A DNA stretch of 64,000 nucleotides, taken from assembly GCA_024305405.1 (NCBI GenBank), contig JAKNDB010000087.1, positions 372,001 through 436,000 on the forward strand. Reading direction: 5' to 3'. Within the stretch, counting starts at the first letter, position 1; each line of letters starts with the position of its first letter. A program made the position numbers and the translations under genes. The notes under the pieces are model-generated. The model saw only the letters and a program-made list of their open reading frames with translations. It did no database searches and had not been told where the DNA came from. This stretch comes from Dirofilaria immitis (taxonomy: Eukaryota; Nematoda; Chromadorea; Rhabditida; Onchocercidae). Below are positions 13,263-24,351 of the stretch, one piece after another.

Positions 13263-13964
13263 TTATTTCTATATTTGCATTCATTGAAAATTTGTTTAGA
13301 TAGCAATTAATTTTTGAATGAATTCTTCTTCGCTTTTCTTATTTTAAAATGATGGTATTAATGGTAGCAGTGAATGCTCGTAGACATTCATTCATTCATT
13401 CATTCGTTCGAAATAGCTCAATTCTTTTTTTTTTTTAAATATTTCATATTTAAATATATTTATGCATTGATATGATATATTGATTATTTGATAAGATTAA
13501 TTTTTTGTAAAAGATTAAATATTTAGTGAAATATATAATTGAAATTTTTGAAATGATCTGTCTTTACATTGATTTGTATTCATATTCAATTTGAATAGTA
13601 TTAACTAACTATTCGTCAATTTCCAAAATCGATTTTTGAGAAGCATGCTGTATCTATTTTCGTTGCAGATTAGTCCTTTTTAGTTTGAGTATGAAGCTAT
13701 TTTTATGGATTCAATCAATAATGAAATATTATTGAGACTTTGTAGTTATCTTTTTATATTTTAATTTGATGTTCTTTTGTTCATTCTTTAAACATATTTA
13801 TTTGTAGTAATTTTTATCAACATTTTTGTTCTTTTTTTGAAATATTTTTAACCAGAGTAAATATTTTACATAATGCTTATTGTCTTGTTTCATTGATCTA
13901 GAAGTGCTTCTGTTTGTTTTTCTTTCTTATTCCGATAGCAACTTTTTATAATCCGAGAAAAGTT

Positions 13965-13976
13965 GTTTAATTTCAG
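13965..13976 (+). promoter_or_regulatory. candidate trans-splice acceptor of the carrier mRNA
   Basis: TTTAATTTCAG-type acceptor ending at 13976, 124 bases before the ATG at 14101 and with no upstream exon to join. It could be a spliced-leader site or the 3' end of a 5'-UTR intron. Confidence 0.3.
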
Positions 13977-14100
13977 TTTGCAGAAATTACTCAGTTGGCT
14001 GATTGCATATCGTTGAAGAATAACAAGGCAAGCAAAGAAAAAATCAAATAAAAAGTAGATAGAGTAAATTGCTGTTGCAAGTGATTGCGCCGGAAAAGTT

Positions 14101-15884
14101 ATGGATTCAAAGAATAAGTTAAACTCAGATTCAATAACAATTCCACATGTTGTGAAGTTTGTGCTTGGTGGAACTGCAGGGTAAGTAATTTTGTAATTAA
14201 TGTTTTATTGTGCCTATATATATCTTTGTCTTTTTGTGCAAATATAGCTTTGTAATATTTTTACTTCGTAAATAGCAAAGTCTTGCAAGCAAACATCGCA
14301 ACAGGTATTTTTAAGTAAAAATGATTAGATCTTTTAGGATGGGTGCTACTTTGGTAGTGCAGCCTTTGGATTTGCTGAAAAATCGTATGCAAATTAACGG
14401 ATTATCCGCTAAAAAGAGTCCCGTTCAAGTTTATACGTCTTAAGGAATATTATAAGAAATGAGGGCTACTTCGCGATTTATAGTGGTCTTTCTGCTGGTC
14501 TTCTACGTCAGGCTACTTATACGACAACTCGTCTCGGCATCTATACTTGGCTGTTTGAGCATTTTACGAAGTTATTTTTTTTCTGAAAAGGACAGCGGAT
14601 ACTTTTTGCGTGCTTTCTTTTTGCTTTGAAATAAAAGTAAAATATTAACTGTTGGATTAAATTTAGCTTTATCCCAAGAATATTATTTAGTTAATTTCTA
14701 ATAAAATTTTTTTGATTTCAATATTACTCTTCCAAAGTTCATTTACTACTTCTGAACTTTGTAATCAGCTTATTTATCAAATTCCCGAACTATTATAATC
14801 TAAAATAATTTGAAGAGATGGAACAACAACTTCTTTTGTAACAAAGGCTGCTATCGGTTTAACTGCTGGTGCTGCTGGATCATTTGTTGGTACTCCCGCA
14901 GAAGTAGCACTTATTCGAATGTGCACCGATGGACGGTAAATTCTTATTACAATTATTAAATAAAATTACTAAAAGAGTACACCGCATTTAGAATAGCATA
15001 AAAAGCACATTACAGATAATTTAAGTGAATTCCAGATGGCACAATAATTGGGTTTCCTCGTGATATTTATCTTTTTAACCTAGTTTTAATCTTTTATTAT
15101 AGATTCTTCCATGTTTCGATAATATCTAATCATTAATCGTATCACTAATTGCATTTTATCAATTAGGCTTCCACCAGAACAACAGCGACGATATAAAAAT
15201 GTAATGAATGCGTTGGTGCGTGTAATCCGGGAAGAAGGAGTTTTCACGCTGTGGAGAGTAAGTGTTTGTCATGATTCATATGTTATGTGTTTTTTATGGA
15301 CCTTCATTTTCCTCAAAAACTAAAAATATCATAATGGATTTGCATTTATAGGGATGTGGACCAACTGTCCTTCGAGCAATGATCGTAAATGCTGCACAAC
15401 TATCTACTTACTCACAAAGCAAAGAAATGTTACGATCATTTAAATTCTTTGAAGAAGATATGATGTTACAATTTGCGGCTTCAATGGTAAGTGGTCTTGC
15501 GACAACTATAGCTTCGATGCCAGTCGATATCGTTAAAACAAGGTAATCGATTTATTTGTTCGAAGTGCTTGCTTTCCATGTGAATAGAAATGGAGTGAAT
15601 TTTGATTTAATATTAATAGCAAGTTCGTTGACGGTGATAAAGTAAAAACTTTTGCAGAGTGCAGAATATGCGCATGATAGATGGAAAGCCGGAATACAAT
15701 GGCATATTGGATGTATGGTCCAAAGTCATACGTAATGAGGATTTTTTCATTGTGGAAAGGTTTTACGCCGTATTATTTCCGTATGGGCCCGCATACTATG
15801 CTGACATTTATCATACTCGAGCAATTGAATGCAATTTATTTCAAGTATATTTTAGGTATCCAGCAAACCCGAAGTACCCTTTAA
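14101..15884 (+). CDS. SLC25A11: mitochondrial 2-oxoglutarate/malate carrier (SLC25 family), 6 exons
   Basis: Inner-membrane carrier exchanging 2-oxoglutarate for malate. Exons: 14101-14180, 14338 to 14594 or 14609, 14818-14935, 15167-15257, 15352-15542, 15658-15884. All three repeats of the family are present, with signatures PLDLLKNRMQ, PAEVALIRMC and PVDIVKTR. Other matches are GLSAGLLRQATYTTTRLG and WKGFTPYYFRMGPHTMLTFI, which point to the oxoglutarate carrier subgroup (misc-1 in C. elegans) within SLC25. Three indels interrupt the frame: one base lost at 14438-14441 (CTTAAG), one extra T (or two lost) in the T-run 14575-14582, and a length change in the T-run 15742-15747. The end of exon 2 is unsure: a GC donor at 14595 gives family-like length, a GT at 14610 adds five residues. 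AATAAA follows at 15920. Confidence 0.9.
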
Positions 15885-15919
15885 AGGGATGAGAAAAAGA
15901 AAAACATATGACTTTGGTG

Positions 15920-15925
15920 AATAAA
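15920..15925 (+). promoter_or_regulatory. polyadenylation signal of the carrier gene
   Basis: AATAAA 36 bases after the restored TAA at 15882-15884. Confidence 0.5.
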
Positions 15926-18177
15926 TCTCACTAAATATGCTTAATCTTTCTGTTAGCATTATCGACGATAGATTTTTGACCATTCACTGTAATGCATGAC
16001 ATGTTGTTAGTTACTACTTTATGAAAATGGAGCTACAAATGTTAGCTGTCGCTTAGCTGATTTCATATTTATTGAGCTTAGTCGAAAATTTTTATTATCC
16101 CGTGGAATTACTTAGAATAAAATCGGATGTTTGGGATTGGTTGATTCTCAGTATGATGCATGCTTAGTGTGAAATTAACAATTTTTTAAAAACGGCTTGT
16201 TTTTTTATTTTTTATTTTTTTTTCATTTGCATATTCATAGTTTATTCGTACCTAGTGCTTTTTTTTCATTTCTCTGTGCTGATTCTGTTGACATTAGCTG
16301 GTGAATAGTAGAAGTTGTTTGTCTAGTTAGAATTATTTTCCATTTGTTTTTCTTTTGTTTTAATCATATTTTATATGACATTTATTTAATTAGTTCATTG
16401 TGAAAAATTACATCTGCAATTCACTTACAAATGATGCTTTAAAATGTTTTGCCTCGTTTGTTTTTCTTCATCTCAATGTTCCGGTGAAATCTCAGATTTT
16501 TGTCTCCTTTGTTTTATCTTCTCTTAGCTAGTTCCTGTGAAATGTTACATACAAATACAAAGTATTCCCATATGATCTTATATTAATACTATTGTTACAT
16601 TACTATAACATGATTACCAGATGAAATTGTATTGTTTTATTACTAGATGAAATTATATTTCTTGACATATTAGTTTGATCGTTTAGGGGTAAGAGTTATC
16701 TGACTTATTCTGATGAGAATGGTTATGGTGTAGTATGGTTTCTCTCATATATATATCCTGAAATGTTTACTTATCCTTTCAGCTTTTTTCCTACTTTACT
16801 GTATTTGTGTTGTTGTTGTTGTTATCTTGTGTTATCCGATAATTCCCGGTTGAATGTTGTGAAAATAAAGAAAATCTTAATATTTTTGCTGATATGCCCT
16901 CATCTATAATAGCTAGAATGGAAAGTTGCCTGATAAAATGATAATAGAAGACAAAAGGAAGAGTGGAAAATATTTCTGATTATTATATACTTAGTTAATA
17001 GTAAGTCGAAATTATCTTTAATCGTTGTTTTTCACTGACTTGAGAAATTTCTATGTATTGATACTAACATGAAGATGCAATGAGAATTAATTTTCAAGTA
17101 TAATCTATATAATATTGATTATTGATATTATTGGCAATGATGGTAGAGATTACATTCCCGAGTAATATATTATCAAAATTACTCATAATAATAATAAATA
17201 TCTACAAAAATGATTAATTCGTTTTATATATGAATTATGGATTTGTTTGAACAGTTATTATCGGTAGTAGCAAATATGACGGATTCAAATGAATAATGTG
17301 ATTGTAAAAATGATTATGTATGATATACTTTCAATGTAGTTGATAAGCATTCTAATCAATTGATGCTGAAAAATTAATTAAATAAATATCTTTTCTGGCT
17401 GATATAATGTTTTGATTAATTATTTAAAGATATATCAAATAACGATGTTTGCATGTAAATCTCGAGCAATTAATATTTTTGGTACAGTTATTCGAAAAGT
17501 CATATTAAATGAGTGGAAACAAATCAACAAATTTTCAGGTTTATTTCTTCCATTATTGATATACATTTGATATACTCTATTGATAGTCAACAAAATTCTT
17601 ATCAATTACTCATTTCATTAACATTATTAAAATTTAAGATTATTTTCTAAATATAATTTAATACGAGAATTGATTTAATGAAGAGCATTAGTCCAAAATT
17701 CTATCGTTTCAAAACATCGAGATTGAGATATATTTGATTGAGAAAGATAATATGAAACAAATGCTGAAACAACAAAAAGCAAGGAACACATAAGCGGACG
17801 TACTCAAAGCTAATAGGTTACGCGAAAACGACTAGTACGTTACGTAAAAACGAACGTAATAATCGAGTATTGTCATACCAACCAATAACGAAAGAGATTT
17901 AGTAGAGCCTTTATCGAACACTCGCAATGACTATTTTTGTTGGTTAGAAATCAGACGTGCGTGTGAAATTAATACGCTACGTGAAGTATATTTGAGAAAT
18001 TATAGTAATTAAAGTTAAAATCATTATAATTAAGACTTAAACTACATAAATAAAGGCTTAAATCATAATTAATAGACGGAATTTATGATATTTTAATAAG
18101 TTATTGAATATATGTCATTACTTTCTTATATGAAATATCACTGATAAATTTACGTTTCGTTTTTTTTTTTTTTTTTT
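15926..18177. other. intergenic with a CpG-rich patch
   Basis: Mostly AT-rich and without exons. From about 17785 to 17990 CpG dinucleotides are unusually dense for this window, with repeated TACGTTACGTAAAAACG-like words. No protein frame fits that patch. It could be a regulatory block or an old element end. Confidence 0.4.
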
Positions 18178-18352
18178 TTACTGTAAAGTTTGTTTGCTGC
18201 GATTTTTTTCTTTTAAAATTTCTTTTTATTATCAATTTCTTTTGTTTTATTGTTTTTTTTCATTCAATTCTTTTTTACTGTAAAGTTTGTTTGCTGCGAT
18301 TTTTTCTTTTAAAATTTCTTTTGTTTTATTGTTTTTTTTCATTCAATTCTTA
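18178..18352 (+). repeat. tandem duplication of about 80-97 bp upstream of DJ-1
   Basis: Two head-to-tail copies beginning TTACTGTAAAGTTTGTTTGC at 18178 and 18275. Copy 1 carries an extra insert of about 18 bases. Both end in a T-rich CATTCAATTCT block. The repeat lies 300-470 bases before the DJ-1 ATG. Confidence 0.85.
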
Positions 18353-18646
18353 TTAATTTAATGTATTTGTTTGTTGTTTCAGCGACTTCAACGTTAACCA
18401 TTGCATATTTTTATTGCATATTTACCGATACTACTGTATTTAAAAGTGAAAATGAATGGATTTAGAGAAAAATAAAATTTCGAAATTTTAAAGTTTAAAA
18501 TTTCAAAAAAAAATTTCTTTTTTCGCAATTGCATTGGGAATTTTATTTATCTTCCATATTGTAGTGCAGATAAATATAAGAAATGTTTGAATTATGCAAT
18601 AATTATCAATTTAGTTATATTATTTTAATCTTTGAATTTTTAAGAT

Positions 18647-20012
18647 ATGGCATCAAAAACTGCGTTAGTTATACTTGCTGAAGGAGCTGAAGAAATGGAA
18701 ACCGTTATTCCGGTTGATGTTTTGAGACGAGCGGGAATTGAGGTTTAGAATAACATTTATATTTATTGAATTCAAAATTAAATTCGTTTTTACCGTATGT
18801 AATTAATTCGTATAGTTTAATATTTAGGCTTTTAGAGATATTAGGCTGATATGTGATAATTTACTTAATTTAACGCGATAAATTTTGACCTGAAATTTCA
18901 TGTTAGTTATCTTAATTGGCTATTTAGCTTCATTTACATCTAAGTACTAAGGTTTCCGTGTTTGTGAGAATATGTTTTCAGGTTACGATTGCTGGTCTTA
19001 CGGGTAAAAACCCAGTGAAATGTTCGAGACAAGTGATTATTACGCCCGACAAAGCTTTATTCGAAGTCGCAAGTCACAATTTCGATATTGTGGTTTTACC
19101 GGGTGGTTTACAAGGGTCAAATTCTCTTGCAGCGGTCAGTTTCGTATCATTTTACTCTTTTGCTTATTCTTGCTTATTCAAAATCTCAAAGTTATTTCTT
19201 TGCAATTAGAGGTTTAGAATATATTATTGCATCGATTTAAATGGAAGAGATAAACCATCTCTTTCTTAGGATATCAAGAATTCTCTAGCAGAGGAGTGTT
19301 TTTCAATCTAATATTTACTAAGGTTATTCGTTAGCCTTATTTTTGCATCTGCCAAAATTTGTTTCACGTTTCAAGTGTTTGTTGGTTAGACGTGTAGGGC
19401 ATTTCTATGTTGGTGTTAGTAGAAAAATAATATCATTAACTTCAGTCAGACGAAGTGGGTACCATACTTCGGACTCAACACGAAAGTGGTCGTTACATTG
19501 CTGCGATATGTGCCGCACCGATCGCGCTAAAAAGTCATGGTATTGGTCCGGGGATATTGCTGACGTCACATCCAAGTGTTAAGCAGAAGCTTGTAGAAGG
19601 CGGCAAGTTTATTTGATGAAAAATATAGTCCAATGACTATTATTTCAAAAAATTGTACGCTTTTAAAAGTTCCATGTATACAGTGTATACGTAGTAACAG
19701 TTGCCAGAATTCTGCCAGAGTTATACGGAATAACCTCTTTCATTCACTTTTATTATTTTTTCAAAATCAAAATTACTTTTTCCGCTGGAAGTTTGCAATT
19801 TTATTCAAATGAAGACTTTTAAGGAAACTTTTTTGTTTGGCTTCAGGATATAAATACTCTGAAGATCGAGTAGTTGTAGCAGATCATATAGTGACTAGCC
19901 GTGGTCCAGGAACTGCATTAGAATTTGCACTAAAACTGGTCGAGTTACTTTTTCAACGGAAAAAGTCAGAGAAGTTGCCGTTCCAATGGTTGTCAAGGAA
20001 TTTCCAGGCTGA
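18647..20012 (+). CDS. PARK7: DJ-1/PARK7 family protein, 4 exons
   Basis: Oxidative-stress and glyoxal-detoxifying protein of the DJ-1/PfpI superfamily (djr-1 in C. elegans). Exons: 18647-18742, 18982-19134, 19446-19602, 19847-20012, giving 190 residues against 189 in human. The start reads [20 protein letters not shown], placing the active-site Glu at 18. The nucleophile Cys106 sits in [18 protein letters not shown] and [12 protein letters not shown] are also typical. One T is missing in the run 19949-19953; with it the tail reads [19 protein letters not shown] and stops at 20012, otherwise the frame drifts to a stop at 20016. Intron 3 begins GCAAGT at 19603. No GT donor there keeps the frame, since the alternatives run into stops. 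The ATG follows TTTTTAAG by two bases, a possible trans-splice site. Confidence 0.93.
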
Positions 20013-20370
20013 ATAAGAAGCTGCAAATAATGAAGTATTTAGTCTTTTGTGCTTTTTTTGGTAACCTTTTTTATTCTAACTTATGTTATTCTTAATCAAT
20101 AACCATTAATAGTTTCATTAAATAGATAAATGGAATGGAATATTTTATAGTTAGCTTTTTTATGGTTATTTTTTTCGAAACCCTTCCTTTTCTACGGATA
20201 TTTATTCCGGTTTCTATACTGAGTGTTAAATGGGGTGTACTGAGTGTTAAATAACTGGAAAAACTTGGTGACTCATTTTTTAAGTCAACAGAGGAAGTCC
20301 TTATCATTTATTTTGTAACATATTTTATTGTGTATGAATCTTTTCAGATATGTGGATGATAATTTGACAA

Positions 20371-20376
20371 AATAAA
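20371..20376 (+). promoter_or_regulatory. candidate polyadenylation signal of DJ-1
   Basis: AATAAA about 360 bases after the DJ-1 stop, before the convergent gene whose stop codon is at 20769. A nearer canonical hexamer was not seen. Confidence 0.35.
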
Positions 20377-20768
20377 ATACTGTACAATATTCCATAATTC
20401 ATTCAGTAGCATTGTTTCCTTCTCCAATTTTTTCCTTCCGCTGAAAGTAATACGAAGATGTGATATGGATCAAAAAAAAAGGAAGTAGCTCAAAATGTAA
20501 CATATATATGTGTAGTAAATCTGCGTATGAATAAATTTTTGTAATTTCTCGAGTACCTAACAGAAAGTTTTCCTGATTCGGTTAATCATTCTTTTTTATA
20601 ATGGAGGATAATTATCATATTATTTCATAAAGGTTAATTATATCGTAATTCATAATCAAATGATAGTTTTTAGACTTATTTTAGAATTTGTGCAATAACA
20701 ATTTACAAAGCATGATAGAGCATTAAGGTAAACCCGAGAATCTATATTATATGGTCGACAATCTTATC

Positions 20769-23700
20769 TTATTTGCTGATAGCACTTCGCGGTTCGGTTC
20801 TGCGGAAGAAATTTCCAATAAGGCTTAGGAAATCGCCACCAGGTACGATTACAGTACCGGGTACTGAAAATAGAATCTTTTAATAATGTTGTTTGATGAA
20901 AAAAAAGCAAAGTAATTTGATTTTATACCGGGTGGTTGTTTTGTTGTCGTTGAAGAAGGAGGTAATTCAACGCATCGTTCTTTCTCCTTTTAAAACCACA
21001 TTTACATTGACAACGACCCCTAAAAATGGAGGAAATATTATGAGATTAGCCGAGAACGATCTATTTGTTATTAAGCTACTTGCCTAAATTATTTCTCCCG
21101 CTATCTTTTTTTCCTCTTACTAAAATTTAATTTAAAATTCCAATATTTAGCATTTTAGCTTGGTTATTAATTACTTGCCTGTAACATCCAGAATTAATCG
21201 GACATTGTTTTTGGATGAAACAATGAGCTTCAAGTGCTACACGCTTTAAACAAGTTGTGTCTCTGGAAAGTACCTCTGATTCACAGTCTCGTGTACAAGT
21301 CTGACTTGGATTACGTAATGGATGTGTTACTGGATCAACAAGCGGATGAAATCCAGCTAAGCATTCACATTGTCCCTAAACAAAAACATTTCTTATAATA
21401 TTCATAAAATATTCGTTCCTTTTTTTTCTTTGTTCAAGTACGAATGATCAGAATGATGATGTTTTTTCGACTTTCCTTCTCTAGGATAAATTTTCATCCG
21501 TTCCGCAAATTTACCCTATTGCATATCATACTTTCGCCACCACCACATTGTTCATTTACAGTACATTGTGAATTAAGTTGTCCGCGTGACATGCATGCAC
21601 CATTAATATACAATGCTTTTGGTGCCATAGCATTACACGGCCGACGACAACACAACGATTGCGAAAATCCACCATCTAAATCAAATGACCTAATCATTTT
21701 TTTTTGTTTAGAAATCACAAACCTTAAGTTCAAAAATTTTCATTAATTAATAATTAATAAGGATATATATAGCATCCGCCCTTGACATTTTTGGTAAGTC
21801 GCTGTTCCAGCAGCGACAATGTACATCGGTGAAGGCGGACTGCAATTCCGAGGAAGAGTCATTTCGTAAAATGACGAAGCTGATTTTCGATGGTATTGAC
21901 AAATTTCTGACTGTCATTCATTTGATATCACATATAATAAAATAAATATCAAAAATATTGCGATCAAAAAAGACTGAAATCGTTTATAGCTATATATGGA
22001 AATTTTCAAATATTCAATAGAATAAGTAAGATAGATATTTAATATGTATTTAAAATAATTTTCAATATAAGATACGAATAATATAATTTACCTGAAATAC
22101 GATGGCAAAAATGTGTATCAGATGGACAACGAATAGGTGCAGTTGGATCGCAAGAATAATTATACTCTGGTAATGTTCCTAATGGACATACTTTTGGACA
22201 ACAATGTCCTATCGGTGATTCACCAATAGTTATGCATATCTGAAAATATTTATCTCAAATGATCATAATATTCTGTTATCATTCATTTTTCTTCAATTAC
22301 ACAATAATTATATATGAATTAATTGCATCCTTATAAATCATAATCAATTTATGAATTAATTGAAATAAATGAAAAATTAAATGAGCAAAAGAAGAAAAGA
22401 GATGACAAAATATTTTGATTATTATAAGCTTTAATATATCTACCTGTCCAGGTGGACAATTATCAGCATCATCAATGAAATTTTCTACCATATGTTGATT
22501 TGCTTTACGAATGCATGCATTACCAGGAATACCTATCATTTTAATATTAATAATTTACAATATTGAACTATTAAAAATTGAAAAAAAAAAAAAACCTTAT
22601 CAAATATACTACTACTAATAGAGGTAAAAAAAAAAGGAAATGACCTCCAAGTGGACATGCTGGTTTAGCGATACATTGTGAACCTTGCTGTATGGTACCA
22701 CTTATACATACACATTGCGAATTTAAGCAAGCCGAAAAAGGTGCGGAACAATCGTAATGTCGTGTACAACGATCACCCACTCGACTCACTTAAATCATCA
22801 ATAATCAATGTATAAATATGTTTATATATTCGTAATTATAATTTCAATAATTAATCTCTAACACAGGTAACTAATTAATTAATTAGCACAACAGCTAATC
22901 AATAATATATTTAGTGCTATTTGTATTATATCATAAAACAGGCCAAAAAAATTAAAATGGAAGTTTTAAATTTAGTTTTATTCTCGAAAAAATTATATTA
23001 TTAATATGAAAATTGAATAATTTAAAATAGTAATTTAATAAAAATTTTTTTGACAAATCTAATTAAGCCAAGCAAATTATCACATATAATTTGTATTTCA
23101 TGCAAATAATTTCTTCATTTAATCCTATTTTATATAATAATTAAAGTATAGAATGTTTATTGGAATTGAAATATCGAAATATAATATAATTGAATATATT
23201 GCGAATGTTGAAATATTAGAAATAAAATATGAAATGTATAGAATAACTAAAGTATAGAAAGTCTATTGGAATTGAAATATCGGAATATAATATGATTAAA
23301 TAAATTCAAAGTATTGAAATAAAATATGAAATGTATAATATGCACTAATGCAAAAAAAAATAAATAAATTTAATTACTACATGTAATACAATGTACAATA
23401 TTGATTTATATAAATTATCAAATAATTTTAAGATAAGTTTATTATCATTCATATATCACTAATATAGTACATACATATATCTTAATTCATGATAATTAAT
23501 TAATTATCATGAATTAAGCTAAAATTGATATTTATCCCGAATAATTTATAGTGGTAATCTATTATAATACATACTTGCTACGCATTGACCATTAATTAAT
23601 GTTGTCGTACCACGTTGAACACATTGACATTGTCCACTTCGACAAAATAATGGCTCACGACATTTATTGATACACATTTGGCCAACTTTTGCAGGTACTA

Positions 23701-24351
23701 AAAAATTTTTTATATTTTATCATTTTTGTTTTCCTACATCACTGATAAGAATAATATTATCATATTATACGTGCAAATCAATACATCCATTATAATTGAT
23801 AAGTAATATTTTAAGAAAAAAAAATTATTAAATTAAAATTAAAATATATCAAATAAATAAATTTAAATAATAGAATAAAAAAAAAAAAAGAAATATGATT
23901 AAATTTTATTTAATTTACATCTTTTACAACGTGGATTATGTCTTTTCTCATCTACAACTTCAACATAATGTGGATGACATCTACAACGTCCTCGTAAACA
24001 TATCGATCCTTTATTCTCACAATCAATATTCCAATCACATGAACCACCAAGTGGTGATTTACCTAAATTAAAATTAAATATATCTAATCATATCGTAAAT
24101 TATCAATTAATTGATGATGATAATGATGATGATGATAATGATAATGATACGAAGAATTAGATAAGTTGCAATAATAATAATAATATATAAATTTATTGCT
24201 TAATTTTAAATCCTTTTTTTTAATTTATTATAAATCAATATATATATGTATATATAGATATAGATGATAATACATTACCATAACATGGAGTAAAGCTGGA
24301 ATAAACTTTTTCGATGAATAATAAAAATAACAACCATAAGAGTGGCATCAT
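20769..24351 (-). CDS. secreted cysteine-rich protein with EB-module and lustrin-like repeats, 11 exons
   Basis: Exons on the minus strand: 24351-24279, 24062-23919, 23697-23575, 22788-22645, 22532-22444, 22239-22092, 21906-21780, 21689-21515, 21375-21179, 21019-20929, 20863-20769, about 468 residues, all junctions in phase. The N-terminus MMPLLWLLFLLFIEKVYSSF is a signal peptide. There follow EB-like units of the form G-x-x-C-x(5)-C-x(n)-C-x-x-x-x-C-x-C, for example GDRCTRHYDCSAP...CLNSQCVC and SQCTVNEQCGG...MICNRGQCEC. Paired-Cys units also occur (GHCCPKVCPLG and QSLCCRRPCNAM), as in lustrin-type repeats. No transmembrane segment follows the signal, so it is probably extracellular; binding partner unknown. 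One A is missing (plus-strand T-run 20988-20991); with it the tail reads KEKERCVELPPSSTTTKQPP. Introns after 21780 and 21179 start with GC (GCGGAT, GCAAGT). Confidence 0.85.
23140..23345. repeat. imperfect 106-bp tandem duplication in intron 3 of the EB gene
   Basis: Two adjacent copies starting TAAAGTATAGAA near 23142 and 23248 share TATTGGAATTGAAATATCG and AAATAAAATATGAAATGTAT blocks with small differences. Non-coding. Confidence 0.75.
23481..23518. repeat. perfect 38-bp palindrome
   Basis: CTTAATTCATGATAATTAA at 23481-23499 is followed directly by its exact reverse complement at 23500-23518, with no spacer. It lies in the 786-bp intron 3 of the EB-module gene. It could form a cruciform or be a short foldback remnant. 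Confidence 0.9.

Larger units (their letters stand above)
11411..13964. other. intergenic upstream of the carrier gene
   Basis: AT-rich spacer with no recognisable exon. It holds the DAF-16/HLH-30-like motif pair at 12011-12031, an inverted CTTC-T11-A7-GAAG palindrome at 12224-12249, a CT-rich tract near 13221-13262 and an ATTC tetranucleotide run near 13386. Confidence 0.45.
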
